IMG/VR virus record: IMGVR_UViG_3300031746_000028
Location: 1 to 51,966 of that record
From: a virus
Length of the DNA: 51,966 nucleotides
Direction: 5' to 3' (one strand)
Positions 39,332 through 48,463 of the stretch are shown here, in pieces; the first letter of the stretch is position 1; every line of letters begins with the position of its first letter. The position numbers and the translations under genes are program-made. A model generated the notes under the pieces. The model had not been told where the DNA came from, ran no database searches, and saw nothing but the letters and a program-made list of their open reading frames with translations.

Positions 39332-39940
39332 GTGGCTGACTACACACAGGCCCAGTCTGAACTACTCGCCCACCAGGAACTGACCCATCCGGGCAGCATC
39401 ATCGGCACGCCAGTGGACGTGCGTACCTGGTTGCAGGGCATGGTCCACATCTGGCAGGCGAACATCGAGACCACTGCCAACCTCGCCGCGGGGCTCGACT
39501 TCATCGAGGTTCAGGGGTCGCCCAACTCATCAGGGAACCTCTGGCAGACCCTGGCCAGTTTTGCTGCCAGCACGACGGCGGCGACCGACACCGCCTTCGA
39601 CGCCAACGAGGCCATCGGTCAGACGGTGCTCTCGGTGGCCACAACTGCGGGCAAGACCACAGGGGCCCTGATCTACCTCAAGGACGCAACCTCCGTAGCC
39701 ACCTCGGAGTGGAGCCGGGTCGTGTCCGTGGTGACCGATGACACGGTGACAGTCACCGATGGCATTGAGGTGGCCAAGGTCGCTACCGATGACCACATGT
39801 TCACGCAGGCCTCCCGGTGGGCGTGTTACGTTGACCTGGGGGGCATCGAGCGCCTGCGCGTTGTCGTTCACCACCAGGGCGCGACGGGTTCCGACTGGCG
39901 CGTCTACACCGTCCTGGAAGCCGTCACCGACTTCGAGTAG
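39332..39940 (+). CDS. Tail-region protein, 202 aa
   Basis: GTG at 39332 follows gaggggaggctgta. The protein starts with an Asp/Tyr/Gln helix (DYTQAQSELLAHQELTHPGS) and continues in beta-rich parts (ETTANLAAGLDFIEVQGSPN, LGGIERLRVVVHHQGATGSD, WRVYTVLEAVTDFE). The end resembles a receptor-side or tail-fibre assembly module. Not assigned further. Confidence 0.55.
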   Translation: MADYTQAQSELLAHQELTHPGSIIGTPVDVRTWLQGMVHIWQANIETTANLAAGLDFIEVQGSPNSSGNLWQTLASFAASTTAATDTAFDANEAIGQTVLSVATTAGKTTGALIYLKDATSVATSEWSRVVSVVTDDTVTVTDGIEVAKVATDDHMFTQASRWACYVDLGGIERLRVVVHHQGATGSDWRVYTVLEAVTDFE

Positions 39941-39955
39941 GAGCAGAGCCGAACC

Positions 39956-41557
39956 GTGAACGTCCTCTGGCTGCCAGCAGGCTCCAAGGTGCCGCTCGGG
40001 ATGCGCCGCCACTGGGCGGCGTACCTGCCGGCCTTGCCGGACCCGTTCGGCGCCTGGGAGCTGAACGAGGGCTCGGGGTCGCTGGTCAACGATAGCAGCG
40101 GCAAGGGCAACACGGGGACGCTGACGAACATGGACCCGGCGACGGACTGGGTGCCGACGCCGAGGGGCGTGGGGCTGGACTTCGACGGCAGCAATGACTA
40201 CATAAATGTTGGCCCTTGCCGCCAGACGTTGACCGCGCTCAGCGTCTGGTCCTATCTGGATACGACCGTTGGTGGCGGGGCCGGAGTCAACGCTATCTTT
40301 GCAAACAGCACTTCGGGCGCCAGCGGATTCCGGCTGGCCATCTACCAGAACAAACTCCGATGGTCCATAGACAGTGCGGCTGGGACAGCAGAAGTCTGGA
40401 ATTCGAGTAATACTCTAACCGGTTGGCACAGCATCATAGGGGCGATGAACGCCGCGACCGATGCGGGTGGATTGTACGTTGACGGTATGCCCGTGGGTTT
40501 CGCCGTTACCGCTGGCACATCAACATCTGCAATATCCGCCATAAACACAACCATTGGAGCAGAGACAGGGGGGGCGGCAAACCGTTTCTCGGGTGCGATC
40601 GGTTTTTTGCACTTCTGGGATGACATCCTCCTCACCGCGTCCCAGGTGGCCGCGCTGGAGGGGCCGGTGCCCATCTGGCAGAGGCAGCGGTACTACCAGA
40701 TCGGGGGGGCGCTCCAGTACCTGACGCCCGGCAGCGTGGTCGCCGCGTCAGCCCTCGGGTCGCCGTCTCTGGGTCTCGGGGCCGTCACGCTCACACCCGC
40801 CAGTAACGTCGCTGCCAGCGCCGTAGGCGCGCCGACGGTGACCCCTGGGGCGGTAGGGCTAACGCCCGCAAGCGTCGCGGCAGACAGCGCCCTGGGCACG
40901 CCCACCGTCACTCCCGGCAGCCTCGGCATCACGCCAAGCAGCATCGTTGGAGCGAGTACGCCGGGCACGCCGACCATCACATCCGGCAGCAAGTCACTCT
41001 CGCCGGCCAGCCTCACTGCCTCCTCGGGCGTTGGCATCCCGACGATCTCCGAGGGTGCCCTGGCGCTCCTGGTCAACAGCATCATTGCGCAGACGGCGCT
41101 GGGTATGCCGCTGATAACCGCCTCGGGGTCCCTCCTCACGGATGTGGCCTACCCGCTGGCGGCGACCTTCGGGGCCCGGCAGGAGCTCGCCGCGACGGCA
41201 GTTGTGAGGCTCGATAGCTGGAGCGAGGATGGGACAACGCTGGGCCTGTTGGTCCCGCTGCCCGCCTGGGTGGAGACGGACCTGCGCTTCAGAGTGAGGA
41301 TTGATGACATCCTCGGCGCCGCCGTGGACCTGACAAAGTTCAGATTGCGGTCGCTGATCGAGGACCCGGAGGATGGCATCGCGGTCGGTGAGTTCAGGCT
41401 GACCGTGGAGAATATCAACACGCTACTCTTCGAGTGGGATGCGACCGGGGCTGAGGCCGGACGGGCCTATGTGTTTGACCTGCGCGCCAAAGATCGCGGG
41501 GGCATTCGCAGTCGGCCGGTGCATGGGACCATCGTGATGCTGCCGGTGGTGACGTAG
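39956..41557 (+). CDS. LamG-like domain tail/receptor-binding protein with PAS-repeats, 533 aa
   Basis: GTG start at 39956 after aggagcag. Residues about 25-235 form a concanavalin A/LamG-like domain (GAWELNEGSGSLVNDSSGKG, GVGLDFDGSNDYINVG, GGLYVDGMPVGFAVTAG, FLHFWDDILLTASQVA). Residues about 258-390 are six to seven repeats of about 20 aa such as LTPASVAADSALGTPTVTPG. The last 105 residues (PLPAWVETDLRFRVRIDDIL ..., RSLIEDPEDGIAVGEF, TIVMLPVVT) recur as a separate gene at 44914. It is probably a tail-surface adhesin that binds a saccharide receptor. Confidence 0.75.
   Translation: MNVLWLPAGSKVPLGMRRHWAAYLPALPDPFGAWELNEGSGSLVNDSSGKGNTGTLTNMDPATDWVPTPRGVGLDFDGSNDYINVGPCRQTLTALSVWSYLDTTVGGGAGVNAIFANSTSGASGFRLAIYQNKLRWSIDSAAGTAEVWNSSNTLTGWHSIIGAMNAATDAGGLYVDGMPVGFAVTAGTSTSAISAINTTIGAETGGAANRFSGAIGFLHFWDDILLTASQVAALEGPVPIWQRQRYYQIGGALQYLTPGSVVAASALGSPSLGLGAVTLTPASNVAASAVGAPTVTPGAVGLTPASVAADSALGTPTVTPGSLGITPSSIVGASTPGTPTITSGSKSLSPASLTASSGVGIPTISEGALALLVNSIIAQTALGMPLITASGSLLTDVAYPLAATFGARQELAATAVVRLDSWSEDGTTLGLLVPLPAWVETDLRFRVRIDDILGAAVDLTKFRLRSLIEDPEDGIAVGEFRLTVENINTLLFEWDATGAEAGRAYVFDLRAKDRGGIRSRPVHGTIVMLPVVT
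40744..41130 (+). repeat. About 60-bp in-frame repeats coding LTPAS...TVTPG units
   Basis: Six to seven diverged units of about 20 codons follow one another in the LamG-type protein. The most conserved residues are PAS near the start and GxPTxTxG near the end. Third positions vary, so the repeats are old and kept at the protein level. Confidence 0.75.
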
Positions 41558-41600
41558 TCGCGATCATTGAGGCATCGTCGGACTGAAGGGCAGGGCAACC

Positions 41601-44600
41601 GTGCGCAACCAGTTCCTATGGGTCAACAAGCCGGGGTTCCATTACCACAACGCCAGCCCCGGCAACCTGAGCATCGTCCACGGCAGCAAGGGGACAGTGG
41701 CCTTCTGGTTCTGCCCGGCGAGGGAATCGGGCTACGGAACCATCTGGGAGGCGCGGGCCGCCAACAACGACCTGTGGTATCTGTGGATCGACGGCGGTGG
41801 ATACCTCGTGCTCGGCGTCTACAATGGCAGCACCCGGCGCGAGGTAACGTCTCCCGCTCCGCTGAGTACTAGCAGGTGGGATCTGGTAGTGGCGAGCTGG
41901 GACTTCACGCCGACGGATGGGGTCGGGATCATCACCTTGCGTTGTGGCGATCAAGCGGCGCAGACCCGCAGCGACGCCTGCGCGCCGCGTCAAGAGGCGA
42001 CGCGGATGACAGTTGGCCCACGCACCACGGACACCGCCTATATCAAGGCTGTCTTTGACAACCTGGCCATCTGGAATGGCGTGATGACCGCGGACGAGTT
42101 CACCGCGGCGCGAGGGGATGCGTCGTACTTCCTGGGCCAGACCTATGCGCGGCGGCGGTTGCCCCAGCCAGAGGATGTGGCCGATGCCTCGGCCCTGACC
42201 TTCCTGGCCACGTGGGACGGGTCCTATGATGCCGTGATCGGCGGCGACAAGACAGCGCAGTGGGATGTGACCGCGCCGAACTACGACCAGTTCTGCCGGC
42301 TGTCGGACAGCAGTCCGGGCCCGCCGCTGCGTCACCAGTTCTTTTTCGGCATGCCCCGCCATGACAACACGCCGGATGATCGGGTGCCCTTGCCCGCGGT
42401 GTTGACACTCATCAGCGCCTCGGGCAATGACCAGTACACCACCTGTGACAATGTCACCGAGTGCTCGCGGGTCAAGGTCACACAGATGAAAAACGGCCTC
42501 TACGAGGGGCAGGGTTATCATTGGCTGCGTCCGTGGCTGACACGTCCCGGGGCGGGCCGCAACAATGACATGTGGCGGCCGCTGACCTTTGAGTTGCAGG
42601 TGCATGTGCCGACCGGCATCGAGCCGATCAATCCGAACCGGCAGGAGGTGGCCCTGGGCCCCTTCATCTGGTATACCTGGAAGCTCTCCGGGAACTGGAA
42701 CGGCTCCTGGGGTCCCGGACGAATGGGCAAGGTGGTAGCCGATGCCGGCAACAGCACGACGCAGATCAAGACCGACATCACCGGCGACGGGGACGATTAC
42801 TGGAACGGGACCTGGCTGACCTTCCGCAGCGGCGCCGGACTCGGTTACCGGCTACAGGTGCTGGACTACACCAGCACCAGCGGCATCTTCACCGTGAGTG
42901 GGGCGCTGCCGGAGATCCCGGCGGCGAACGACCGCCTGTTGGTAGACGCTCGGTCATGGCTGGCGGCGACGCCGGAGTGGAATGGCGCTGTAGACATGAA
43001 CAACACCATCGAGGCCTGGCTCTCAGAGAGTTGGACCGGCGACCCCTACGGTGGGGGAGACGACATCACGGACTATGTCTGGACGAAACTGGAGGCCATC
43101 TGCGGCCACGACACCACCCAACTGGTGCGGTATAACCGGGGCCGCACGGTAGTCATGCCCTGGCTCTATGGCGTCGGCGGGTCCCCTGATGGCTGGAAGT
43201 TCTGCTTTGGTCGCCGCATGGGTTCCAACCCGGCGACCTTCAACGCTGAAATCTGGGTGGAGAGTCTGACGATCCGCGGCGGCGGGGCTTACGACACGCT
43301 CGACCCCAACCCGACGCCCTTCACACGACCGGCGCAGATCAACGACTGCTTCATGGCCGAGCACCACTGTCACGAGGTCACCGACAGCGGCGCCATCGTG
43401 GCCAAGCCCGTCCACAGCAATCGGGCCTGGCGGGTGGCGGGTCTCAGCCGCGGCTTTGCGACGATGACGAAGTACGCCAGTTGGGCCGAAGTTCAGGCCT
43501 CCTTCAATGCCACCGGCACTTGGCGTCATACGGGTAAGCCGATCTACCCAGTCGCGCCGAGGAGCGAAGAGGATACCATCATCATGCTGGTCCAGGGCAC
43601 CAGCGCGGGGGGCGTGGCGGCCTATGGGTACTGCCGCGGAATCTGGGATGCGGTGAATGAACGGCTCACCTGGGTGGACGAAACGCCACCGGCGGGCAAG
43701 GTCAACCCCTTCCTGGCCCAATCCGATCTGACACCCGAGCTGGAACGGGACATCCCCTGGGGGGCGGATTATCCGCCCGGCCTGATCGCCGTCCTGGGCC
43801 TCCCGGACGGCACCTGGGTTCTGACCTATAACGGCAACACAGACAACCCTGATCACTACGTCACCCGCGCGCTGTTTGCCGCTGATCGTTGGAGCTTCAG
43901 CCACGCCGCAAGCTGGTGGCGAGACAATCCCCTGCCGATGGGACTGCATGGCGTGGACCCGCCGGGGGCCTGGGGCAATGCCGGGTTCGTCGGCAATCGC
44001 GATTGCGAGTGGCAGTTCTGCTTCGATCCTGTGACGCGGATTCCAGACCGCCGCTACTTCGGTGGCGGTCGCCTCAAGTCCAATGTGCCACAACTGGGCG
44101 GCAGCACCGACTATCTGGCCAACCCGATCCGGCACATGGGGGGCATGGTGAGCGGTGACTTCCGAGGTTTCCGCGTCTTGCCCCACGGCGAACAAGTCCA
44201 GCCCCTCGCCTCCGCCCAGACCGGCGGCGGTATGCACTTTGCGCATGGCGCGGATGTACTCCTGCATCTCACCCCTTACGGCGGAGAAGGCGGCACTCGC
44301 TTGCGCGTCTCCGATGATCACGAGCACTGGCAGGAGCCGGTCTATACCTGGATCGCCGCGGCCTTACCCTACTGTCCGCCGTTCCACCTCGGCGAGCGAA
44401 CGATCTACTATATCGGCGACGGCGACCACGCCGGCGCGCTGAACCAGGTCGTGATGGACCGCGACCGCGAGACCTACTATGCGTTGAGCACCGGCCAAGT
44501 CGCCGGGGAACTGCTGACACCCGTCCTGGTCAAGCCCCTGGAGGGTTGGGCGGAGTTGGTGGTGAACGCGGCGCAGAACGCCGGAGCGCTGGCGGTGGAG

Positions 44601-44894
44601 ATCCTGGACCCGAGCACCGACACACCGCTGACGGGCTTTGCTATGGCCGACATGGATACCCTGGCCGACGGGGTGTGTAGCGAGGTGACCTGGGGCGGGC
44701 AGCAGCTCGAAGATCTGGTGGTCGGGGCCATCCGCCTGCGTTTCATCTTCTCGCGGCCCGGTAGCGGCGATGATAGCCCGGTGCTCTACGCCTGGTACGC
44801 CGAGGGCCATAGATCGTTCTCACTGAGCCCCTGGCCACCCGTGCCGACGGATGTGGTCTATCCGCTGGTGGCGAGTTTCGTCAGCCAACTGTAG
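41601..44894 (+). CDS. Giant tail-spike/adhesin-like protein with LamG-like N-terminus, 1097 aa
   Basis: GTG at 41601. Residues about 25-170 form a second concanavalin A-like domain (LSIVHGSKGTVAFWFCPARE, WYLWIDGGGYLVLGVYNGST, VFDNLAIWNGVMTADEFTAA). The long remainder is beta-rich with Trp and Asp and repeated blade-like patterns (GRTVVMPWLYGVGGSPDGWK, IIMLVQGTSAGGVAAYGYCR), reminiscent of beta-propeller (sialidase/BNR-like) proteins. The last residues (TDVVYPLVASFVSQL) match a linker of the 533-aa protein (TDVAYPLAATF). It is the likely main host-binding or surface-degrading protein. Confidence 0.65.
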   Translation: MRNQFLWVNKPGFHYHNASPGNLSIVHGSKGTVAFWFCPARESGYGTIWEARAANNDLWYLWIDGGGYLVLGVYNGSTRREVTSPAPLSTSRWDLVVASWDFTPTDGVGIITLRCGDQAAQTRSDACAPRQEATRMTVGPRTTDTAYIKAVFDNLAIWNGVMTADEFTAARGDASYFLGQTYARRRLPQPEDVADASALTFLATWDGSYDAVIGGDKTAQWDVTAPNYDQFCRLSDSSPGPPLRHQFFFGMPRHDNTPDDRVPLPAVLTLISASGNDQYTTCDNVTECSRVKVTQMKNGLYEGQGYHWLRPWLTRPGAGRNNDMWRPLTFELQVHVPTGIEPINPNRQEVALGPFIWYTWKLSGNWNGSWGPGRMGKVVADAGNSTTQIKTDITGDGDDYWNGTWLTFRSGAGLGYRLQVLDYTSTSGIFTVSGALPEIPAANDRLLVDARSWLAATPEWNGAVDMNNTIEAWLSESWTGDPYGGGDDITDYVWTKLEAICGHDTTQLVRYNRGRTVVMPWLYGVGGSPDGWKFCFGRRMGSNPATFNAEIWVESLTIRGGGAYDTLDPNPTPFTRPAQINDCFMAEHHCHEVTDSGAIVAKPVHSNRAWRVAGLSRGFATMTKYASWAEVQASFNATGTWRHTGKPIYPVAPRSEEDTIIMLVQGTSAGGVAAYGYCRGIWDAVNERLTWVDETPPAGKVNPFLAQSDLTPELERDIPWGADYPPGLIAVLGLPDGTWVLTYNGNTDNPDHYVTRALFAADRWSFSHAASWWRDNPLPMGLHGVDPPGAWGNAGFVGNRDCEWQFCFDPVTRIPDRRYFGGGRLKSNVPQLGGSTDYLANPIRHMGGMVSGDFRGFRVLPHGEQVQPLASAQTGGGMHFAHGADVLLHLTPYGGEGGTRLRVSDDHEHWQEPVYTWIAAALPYCPPFHLGERTIYYIGDGDHAGALNQVVMDRDRETYYALSTGQVAGELLTPVLVKPLEGWAELVVNAAQNAGALAVEILDPSTDTPLTGFAMADMDTLADGVCSEVTWGGQQLEDLVVGAIRLRFIFSRPGSGDDSPVLYAWYAEGHRSFSLSPWPPVPTDVVYPLVASFVSQL

Positions 44895-44913
44895 GAGAGG
44901 CAGTGATGCGCCC

Positions 44914-45243
44914 ATGAGCGATCCGGGCCTGTTGGTCGCGCTGCCCGCCTGGGTGGAGACGGACCTGCGCTTCACCGTGAAGATAAATGACATCCTCGGC
45001 GCTGCCGTGGACCTGTCAGGGCTGACCCTGAAGTCGTTGATCGAGGACCCGGAGGATGGCGTCTCGGTGGGTGAGTTCACATTGACCGTCCAGACCCCGA
45101 CGAACATACTGCTCTTCGAGTGGGACGCCGCCGGGGCGGAGGCGGGGCGGGTTTACGTCTGGGATCTCAAGGCTACCGATGGTGATGGCATTCGCAGCCG
45201 GCCGGCGCACGGGACCATCGCGATGCTGCCGGTGGTGACGTAG
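44914..45243 (+). CDS. Stand-alone copy of the C-terminal tail module, 109 aa
   Basis: The protein LLVALPAWVETDLRFTVKIN, DLSGLTLKSLIEDPEDGVSV, LLFEWDAAGAEAGRVYVWDL, ending IAMLPVVT, is a close copy of the C-terminal 105 residues of the 533-aa protein. DNA at 44925-45243 aligns to 41243-41557. The start MSDPG follows gtaggagaggcag. It probably forms an Ig-like beta-sandwich that caps or attaches the tail adhesins. Confidence 0.75.
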   Translation: MSDPGLLVALPAWVETDLRFTVKINDILGAAVDLSGLTLKSLIEDPEDGVSVGEFTLTVQTPTNILLFEWDAAGAEAGRVYVWDLKATDGDGIRSRPAHGTIAMLPVVT

Positions 45244-45315
45244 CCGTGGTGGACAGTGTCTGGCGACGAGCGACCTGACGGACACCAGCAGGCTGACGTA
45301 GGATCGGAGACCATC

Positions 45316-45591
45316 ATGCGGGCGACGCCAGCGAAGAACGGCAACGGGTGGCTGAAGTGGGCGGGCATCATCATCACCATCGCCCTCCTCGTGGGTGGCT
45401 TTGTCATGTGGTGCGGCAGCCTGACTGCCCACATTGCTACGGTGGATATTCACCACTCGACGCAGCAACTCAATGACAATTTCGTATTGCAGAAGGAGTA
45501 CGCACAGGATCGCACAGACCTGAAGGACGCGCTGGTAGAAATCAAGAGCGACCTCAAGGACCTCAAGCGAATGCACATGGAGCAGAGGTGA
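45316..45591 (+). CDS. Membrane-anchored coiled-coil protein, 91 aa (lysis-region)
   Basis: ATG at 45316. One transmembrane segment (WLKWAGIIITIALLVGGFVM, about 12-31) is followed by a periplasmic or cytoplasmic helical coiled coil (DRTDLKDALVEIKSDLKDLK). Short proteins with this plan precede the holin in many phages and may be antiholin-like, a pinholin partner or a spanin-like subunit. Its stop overlaps the next gene. Confidence 0.6.
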   Translation: MRATPAKNGNGWLKWAGIIITIALLVGGFVMWCGSLTAHIATVDIHHSTQQLNDNFVLQKEYAQDRTDLKDALVEIKSDLKDLKRMHMEQR

Positions 45592-45926
45592 ATGACATGG
45601 AGACGCAGACCATCCTCGTGAACGCGGTGATTGGCGTGGTGCTGACCATCGTAGCCAAGTTCCACCCGACGTTTGCCGCGAGCCCGAAGTTCCTGAAGGT
45701 GCTGACGGTGGCCGTGGGCTGTCTCATCCCGGTGCTGGTCCTGAGCAAGGGCCACCTGACCGGCGAGCAGTGGCAGGGCGTCCTATGGGCGACGCTGGCA
45801 GCACTGGGCGGGTACCGGGCCTATGAGACGCTGAAGGACGATGTGACCGGGAAGACGGGCGTGGTTCGCGAGTGTCTGGTCAAGGCTGCTGAGGATGCTG
45901 CACCGCAGGCGGGTGACATCGGATGA
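45588..45926 (+). CDS. Putative holin, 112 aa
   Basis: GTG at 45588 or ATG at 45597. Two hydrophobic segments are visible: ILVNAVIGVVLTIVAKF and FLKVLTVAVGCLIPVLVLS, with a third weaker one (QGVLWATLAALGGYRAYE), and a charged C-terminus. The size and position before a secreted peptidase fit a class I/II holin that makes membrane holes at the end of infection. Overlaps the next ATG by four bases. Confidence 0.6.
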   Translation: MNDMETQTILVNAVIGVVLTIVAKFHPTFAASPKFLKVLTVAVGCLIPVLVLSKGHLTGEQWQGVLWATLAALGGYRAYETLKDDVTGKTGVVRECLVKAAEDAAPQAGDIG

Positions 45927-47389
45927 AACCTACCCCCTACGCTAGCCGCGCCGTACCCGCCTGGGGCCTCCTCGTCGCCCTGGTGGCATCCTCCTGCCTC
46001 CTGACCCCCGTCGTCGCGCAGGATCGAGGTCTCCTTGACCAGCCGGTCTTCCCCAAAAACCCCACCCCCGTACTTAGGGTCCGCGCCGTCACTCAGGAGG
46101 GGGTGAGCCGGACGCTCCCGGGGGTGCCTGAGTACCTGTGGTGGAATGGGTGCTCACCGACCGCCGCCGGCATGGTCATCGGTTGGTGGGACGCCCAGGC
46201 GGGGTGTACCGACCTGTTCGCGGGCTCGGCCGCGACCTGGTGGGGCGCTGGCGATGGCACCACTGGCACCAAACGGATGGTCGCCAGCAAGGAGCACATT
46301 GCCGCTGGTAAAGCCTTGGGGTTGACCTACGGCTCTTATGAAAACCACGTGGCCAACTGCCTGGCGGACTTCATCCTGACGCGGAATGGCGGCACCTACC
46401 GGAGCTACATTGGCCCCGGGTTGGTCAGCTACTGCTCCTGGCTGGACCCGAGCAACCCCGCCAAAGGTAGTTACCTCGCCACCGCGATCACGCGGCGTAC
46501 TACCGATGGTTGGGACTACGCCCAGTTCTGTGCGGAGATTGACGCCGGGCGACCCGTGCATCTGGGTCTGGTGAATGGCAGCGGTATCGGCCATTCGGTA
46601 ACGGCCATCGGTTACGACAACACCAACGGTAAGCAGAACTACCTCTGCCTAACGACTTGGGGTGGTTGGGGCCTGCGCTCCTGGCCTTGGGCCGGAGAGA
46701 CTGAGAGCGGCTATCGCTTCGTCATCTACGCGGGTTCTTACCTCACGGTGACGCCCAAGGTCACGAATCACCCGCCAACGGCTCCGACCACGCTCAGTAT
46801 CGCGCCCCCCAATCCGATCACCACGGACAACCTTATCGCCACGGCTGCCGGGAGTACCGACCCCGATGGCGACCTCATCAGTTACGAGTATGAGTGGGCT
46901 CGCAGCACCGATGGTGGTAGTAATTGGGGCGGTTGGGGTTGGTCGGGAGCGACCTTGGCCCACACCAACACAACCCGCGGTGAGCAATGGCGGGTCCGGG
47001 CGCGAGCGGGTGACGGGAAGGACACCGGTGCCTGGGCAGCCAGTGCATCGGTCATCATCGCCAATGCGCCGCCCACCATCCCCTCGTCCGTGGTCATTAC
47101 CCCGAGCCCGCGAGCATTGGACAACCAGAATCTGTTAGCGCAGGCCACGGGGAGTATGGACCCGGATGGGGACCGCCTATACTATGTCTACCAATGGTGG
47201 TTGAGCGCGGATGGCGGGGTGACGTGGACGGCGCAGGGGCAATTCTTCAGCACCATGACTGGTAATGTCTTCAAGGCTCACACCCTGACCACGGTCGGCC
47301 AACGGTGGAAGATCCGCGCGGCGGCAGTTGATTGGTATGGACGGGCTCAGGGTTCTAGCCTGGACAGCGCGGTGGTGGAGATCATCTGA
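45923..47389 (+). CDS. Secreted C39-like (papain-like) cysteine peptidase with two Ig-like repeats; possible lysin, 488 aa
   Basis: Residues 1-32 are a Sec signal peptide (AVPAWGLLVALVASSCLLTP, cleavage after VVA-Q). The catalytic region has EYLWWNGCSPTAAGMVIGWW (Cys at about 76) and GIGHSVTAIGYDN (His at about 222), with YLCLTTWGGWGLR after it, as in C39-like peptidases. Residues about 285-378 and 382-486 are two similar Ig/FN3-like domains (TDPDGDLISYEYEWARSTDG and MDPDGDRLYYVYQWWLSADG). A signal peptide is unusual for an endolysin and implies Sec export. It could cleave cell-wall peptides or surface proteins. Confidence 0.7.
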   Translation: MKPTPYASRAVPAWGLLVALVASSCLLTPVVAQDRGLLDQPVFPKNPTPVLRVRAVTQEGVSRTLPGVPEYLWWNGCSPTAAGMVIGWWDAQAGCTDLFAGSAATWWGAGDGTTGTKRMVASKEHIAAGKALGLTYGSYENHVANCLADFILTRNGGTYRSYIGPGLVSYCSWLDPSNPAKGSYLATAITRRTTDGWDYAQFCAEIDAGRPVHLGLVNGSGIGHSVTAIGYDNTNGKQNYLCLTTWGGWGLRSWPWAGETESGYRFVIYAGSYLTVTPKVTNHPPTAPTTLSIAPPNPITTDNLIATAAGSTDPDGDLISYEYEWARSTDGGSNWGGWGWSGATLAHTNTTRGEQWRVRARAGDGKDTGAWAASASVIIANAPPTIPSSVVITPSPRALDNQNLLAQATGSMDPDGDRLYYVYQWWLSADGGVTWTAQGQFFSTMTGNVFKAHTLTTVGQRWKIRAAAVDWYGRAQGSSLDSAVVEII

Positions 47390-47446
47390 CGGTGGCCGTT
47401 CGGCAGGTGCAGCGGGCTGTGGCCTGCATCACGGAGGTGAAGAGTA

Positions 47447-47818
47447 ATGCGACCCACCTACTCTAGCCACACCGTCGCGTCCTGGGCCATCCTCGTCGCG
47501 GCGCTGGCCATTGTCGCGCAACCTGTCGTCGCCTTTGAGGTCCCGCCCCTCTCGCTGTCCGCCGTCCAGGGCATCGGCGCGGGAGCGCTCACCGGCACCG
47601 GACTCTCGCTGCCGCTTGGGCAGTGGGTCAAGCTCAGCAATGTGGACCCGTTTCTCGACCTCGGGGTACGGCTTGAGGAGGGCATCCATGTCAGAGGTTG
47701 GTATGGTGGCCTGAGCGGGAGCCTCGCGGGGACGGTGCCACTGCTGGGGAAGACGAGGCAGGGTCTCGGGTACAGTGCGCCGGGGGGCTGGTTGCTGTAC
47801 GCGGCGCTGGAGTTCTGA
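47447..47818 (+). CDS. Small secreted protein, 123 aa
   Basis: ATG at 47447 follows acggaggtg. A hydrophobic N-terminus (ASWAILVAALAIVAQPVVAF) looks like a signal peptide. The rest is Gly/Leu-rich with beta strands (VRLEEGIHVRGWYGGLSGSL, GLGYSAPGGWLLYAALEF), ending in a Phe like outer-membrane strands. It may be a small envelope protein or spanin-like factor. No family recognised. Confidence 0.55.
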   Translation: MRPTYSSHTVASWAILVAALAIVAQPVVAFEVPPLSLSAVQGIGAGALTGTGLSLPLGQWVKLSNVDPFLDLGVRLEEGIHVRGWYGGLSGSLAGTVPLLGKTRQGLGYSAPGGWLLYAALEF

Positions 47819-47820
47819 GC

Positions 47821-48204
47821 ATGGGCGAGAAGCGCCACGTCCTCGCCCGCCTGGCCTACTGGCAACACCGCCTCGGCATCCAGCCCTGGCGCGTGACCGT
47901 CAACGCTGTCGCGGGCCCGCACATCCGCCAGAGTGACGAGGAGACCACGCTCTGCCGGATCGAGCGCAATCCCGATGACCTGTCGGCGGTGCTGCACGTC
48001 GCCCTGGGCCGGGCGCCCGACGAACTGGACAATGACATCTGCCACGAGTGCCTGCACTTGCTGCTGGGGGAGACCAACACCCTGGTGCAGATGCTCGCCG
48101 GGAGGCTGGGTGGCGAGGCCCGGATGCTGGCGCAGGACCAGTGGCGCAATGTGGAGGAGCGCCTGGTCTCGATGCTGCAACGGGCACTGACGCCTGACGC
48201 CTGA
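47821..48204 (+). CDS. Zinc metallopeptidase-like protein (HECLH), 127 aa
   Basis: The protein has LDNDICHECLHLLLGE, a canonical HExxH zinc motif at about residue 73-77, within a small alpha/beta domain (QHRLGIQPWRVTVNAVAGPH, LCRIERNPDDLSAVLHVALG). Short HExxH proteins of this kind occur in phage lysis or early regions, where they are annotated as putative metallopeptidases. The C-terminus ends in a 7-bp tandem repeat. ATG at 47821 overlaps the upstream stop region. Confidence 0.7.
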   Translation: MGEKRHVLARLAYWQHRLGIQPWRVTVNAVAGPHIRQSDEETTLCRIERNPDDLSAVLHVALGRAPDELDNDICHECLHLLLGETNTLVQMLAGRLGGEARMLAQDQWRNVEERLVSMLQRALTPDA

Positions 48205-48237
48205 CGCCTGACGCCTGACACCTGACGTCTGACGCCT
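48188..48237 (+). repeat. TGACGCC heptamer tandem repeat
   Basis: From 48188 the unit TGACGCC repeats seven times with two variants (TGACACC, TGACGTC) and overlaps the last codons of the HExxH gene. The 7-bp period is not a multiple of three, so length changes would alter the protein end. Confidence 0.85.
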
Positions 48238-48341
48238 GATCTACACTGTGCGGGTCGCCATGCCCGCGCTCCCTGGAGCTGGTCGCTTGCCGGCACCGGC
48301 TCTGCTTGGCCCCCGTCCCGGGCGCGTCGCATTCCGACCCT

Positions 48342-48370
48342 CCCCGCCCGGGGCGGGGGCGCTCTTTCCC
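48342..48370 (+). terminator. GC-rich palindrome, probable terminator of the late operon
   Basis: CCCCGCCC (48342-48349) faces GGGCGGGG (48351-48358) followed by gcgctctttccc. The pairing would be a seven-pair stem with a minimal loop. It lies after the last lysis gene and before a strong promoter, where a terminator is expected. Confidence 0.5.
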
Positions 48371-48434
48371 ATTCCCCCTTCCCCGACATCCGCCGACCTC
48401 CCCAAAATAGTTTAGAAATAAGTCGCCTACCCCC

Positions 48435-48463
48435 TTGACAAGCTAAAACTAACGATATATAAT
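48435..48463 (+). promoter_or_regulatory. Perfect consensus sigma70 promoter
   Basis: TTGACA (48435-48440), exactly 17 bases, then TATAAT (48458-48463), within an AT-rich island in a GC-rich genome. It should drive the small genes from 48496 on. A perfect consensus suggests a strong early promoter recognised by host polymerase. Confidence 0.88.
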
